Shown here: piece after piece, positions 63,991 to 64,000 of the stretch
Position numbering within the stretch: the first letter of the stretch is position 1
How the letters are laid out: every line of letters begins with the position of its first letter
NCBI RefSeq assembly: GCF_003369915.1
Contig: NW_022881614.1
Location: 2,749,001-2,813,000 of the forward strand
Source of the DNA: Drosophila miranda
Taxonomy: Eukaryota; Arthropoda; Insecta; Diptera; Drosophilidae
Length of the DNA stretch: 64,000 nt
Reading direction: 5' to 3'
The notes under the pieces: model-generated
Database searches by the model: none
The model's input: only the letters and a program-made list of their open reading frames with translations
Told to the model about the DNA's origin: nothing
Program-made: the position numbers and the translations under genes

Positions 63991-64000
63991 GCGGTGCTCG

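Overview
The window is insect nuclear DNA, almost certainly Drosophila. It carries intron-containing orthologues of six fly genes that lie on Muller element C (chromosome 2R in D. melanogaster), with short introns and fly core-promoter motifs. Four copies of a non-autonomous DINE-1/Helitron-like element with (GACR)n tracts and ATACCCGATACT subterminal inverted repeats resemble the ISY/mini-me family abundant in the obscura group (D. pseudoobscura/miranda). The exact species cannot be fixed from the sequence alone.

Layout. Bases 1 to about 21.1 kb are a transposon island: a Ty3/gypsy element with a RING-finger Gag (818-5426, two frameshifts), an LTR-like segment, head-to-tail DINE-1 copies, a lone LTR/primer-binding-site junction, an inverted DINE-1, a dead LOA-type LINE (about 12.4-17.8 kb) and the 5' part of an LTR retrotransposon on the minus strand (about 17.9-21.1 kb). 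That last element sits inside intron 3 of a broken juvenile-hormone-esterase gene (21.2-21.8 kb), whose downstream exons are not visible in the window. Two minisatellites follow (59-bp units at 22.4-22.9 kb; 91/111-bp units at 23.5-25.2 kb).

Genes. On the minus strand are an intact Jhe-family esterase, probably Jhedup (25526-27473), and Asph (27899-33908; 13 exons in my long model). Ric follows on plus (34682-35762), then Rho1 on minus (41305-44576), Nop60B/dyskerin on plus (45999-48352) and a large MGA-domain gene, probably ocm, on plus (52265-59255). For every gene I fitted exons until the reading frame closed. Jhedup (555 aa), Rho1 (192 aa), Nop60B (517 or 553 aa) and ocm (2242 aa) close perfectly. 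Ric and Asph each need one extra base in a short homopolymer, so each carries a one-base deletion, either real or a consensus error. The order Jhe-Jhedup-Asph-Ric-Rho1 matches my memory of D. melanogaster 52E-53, whereas Nop60B and ocm are 60B genes, so a rearrangement junction should lie between Rho1 and Nop60B.

Small mobile elements decorate the gene-rich half: an 8-bp-TSD MITE 29 bases beyond the Rho1 stop codon, a deleted Tc1 element in the first coding intron of Rho1, a DINE-1 copy downstream of Ric, and a hAT MITE with perfect 8-bp target duplications upstream of ocm. The right edge (59.4-64 kb) holds a retroelement LTR edge, an env remnant and a 165-bp dimeric tandem array.

The most useful leads are: the RING-H2 Gag; two candidate H/ACA snoRNAs in introns of the dyskerin gene; a 108-bp in-frame duplication in Nop60B that copies its own 3' splice site; a tandem exon duplication in Asph; the Rho1 3'UTR MITE; and switchable hairpins in the LINE leader. 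TE load, a broken Jhe and frameshifts on Muller C fit a degenerating neo-Y copy, as in D. miranda, but an ordinary autosome with consensus indels is also possible.
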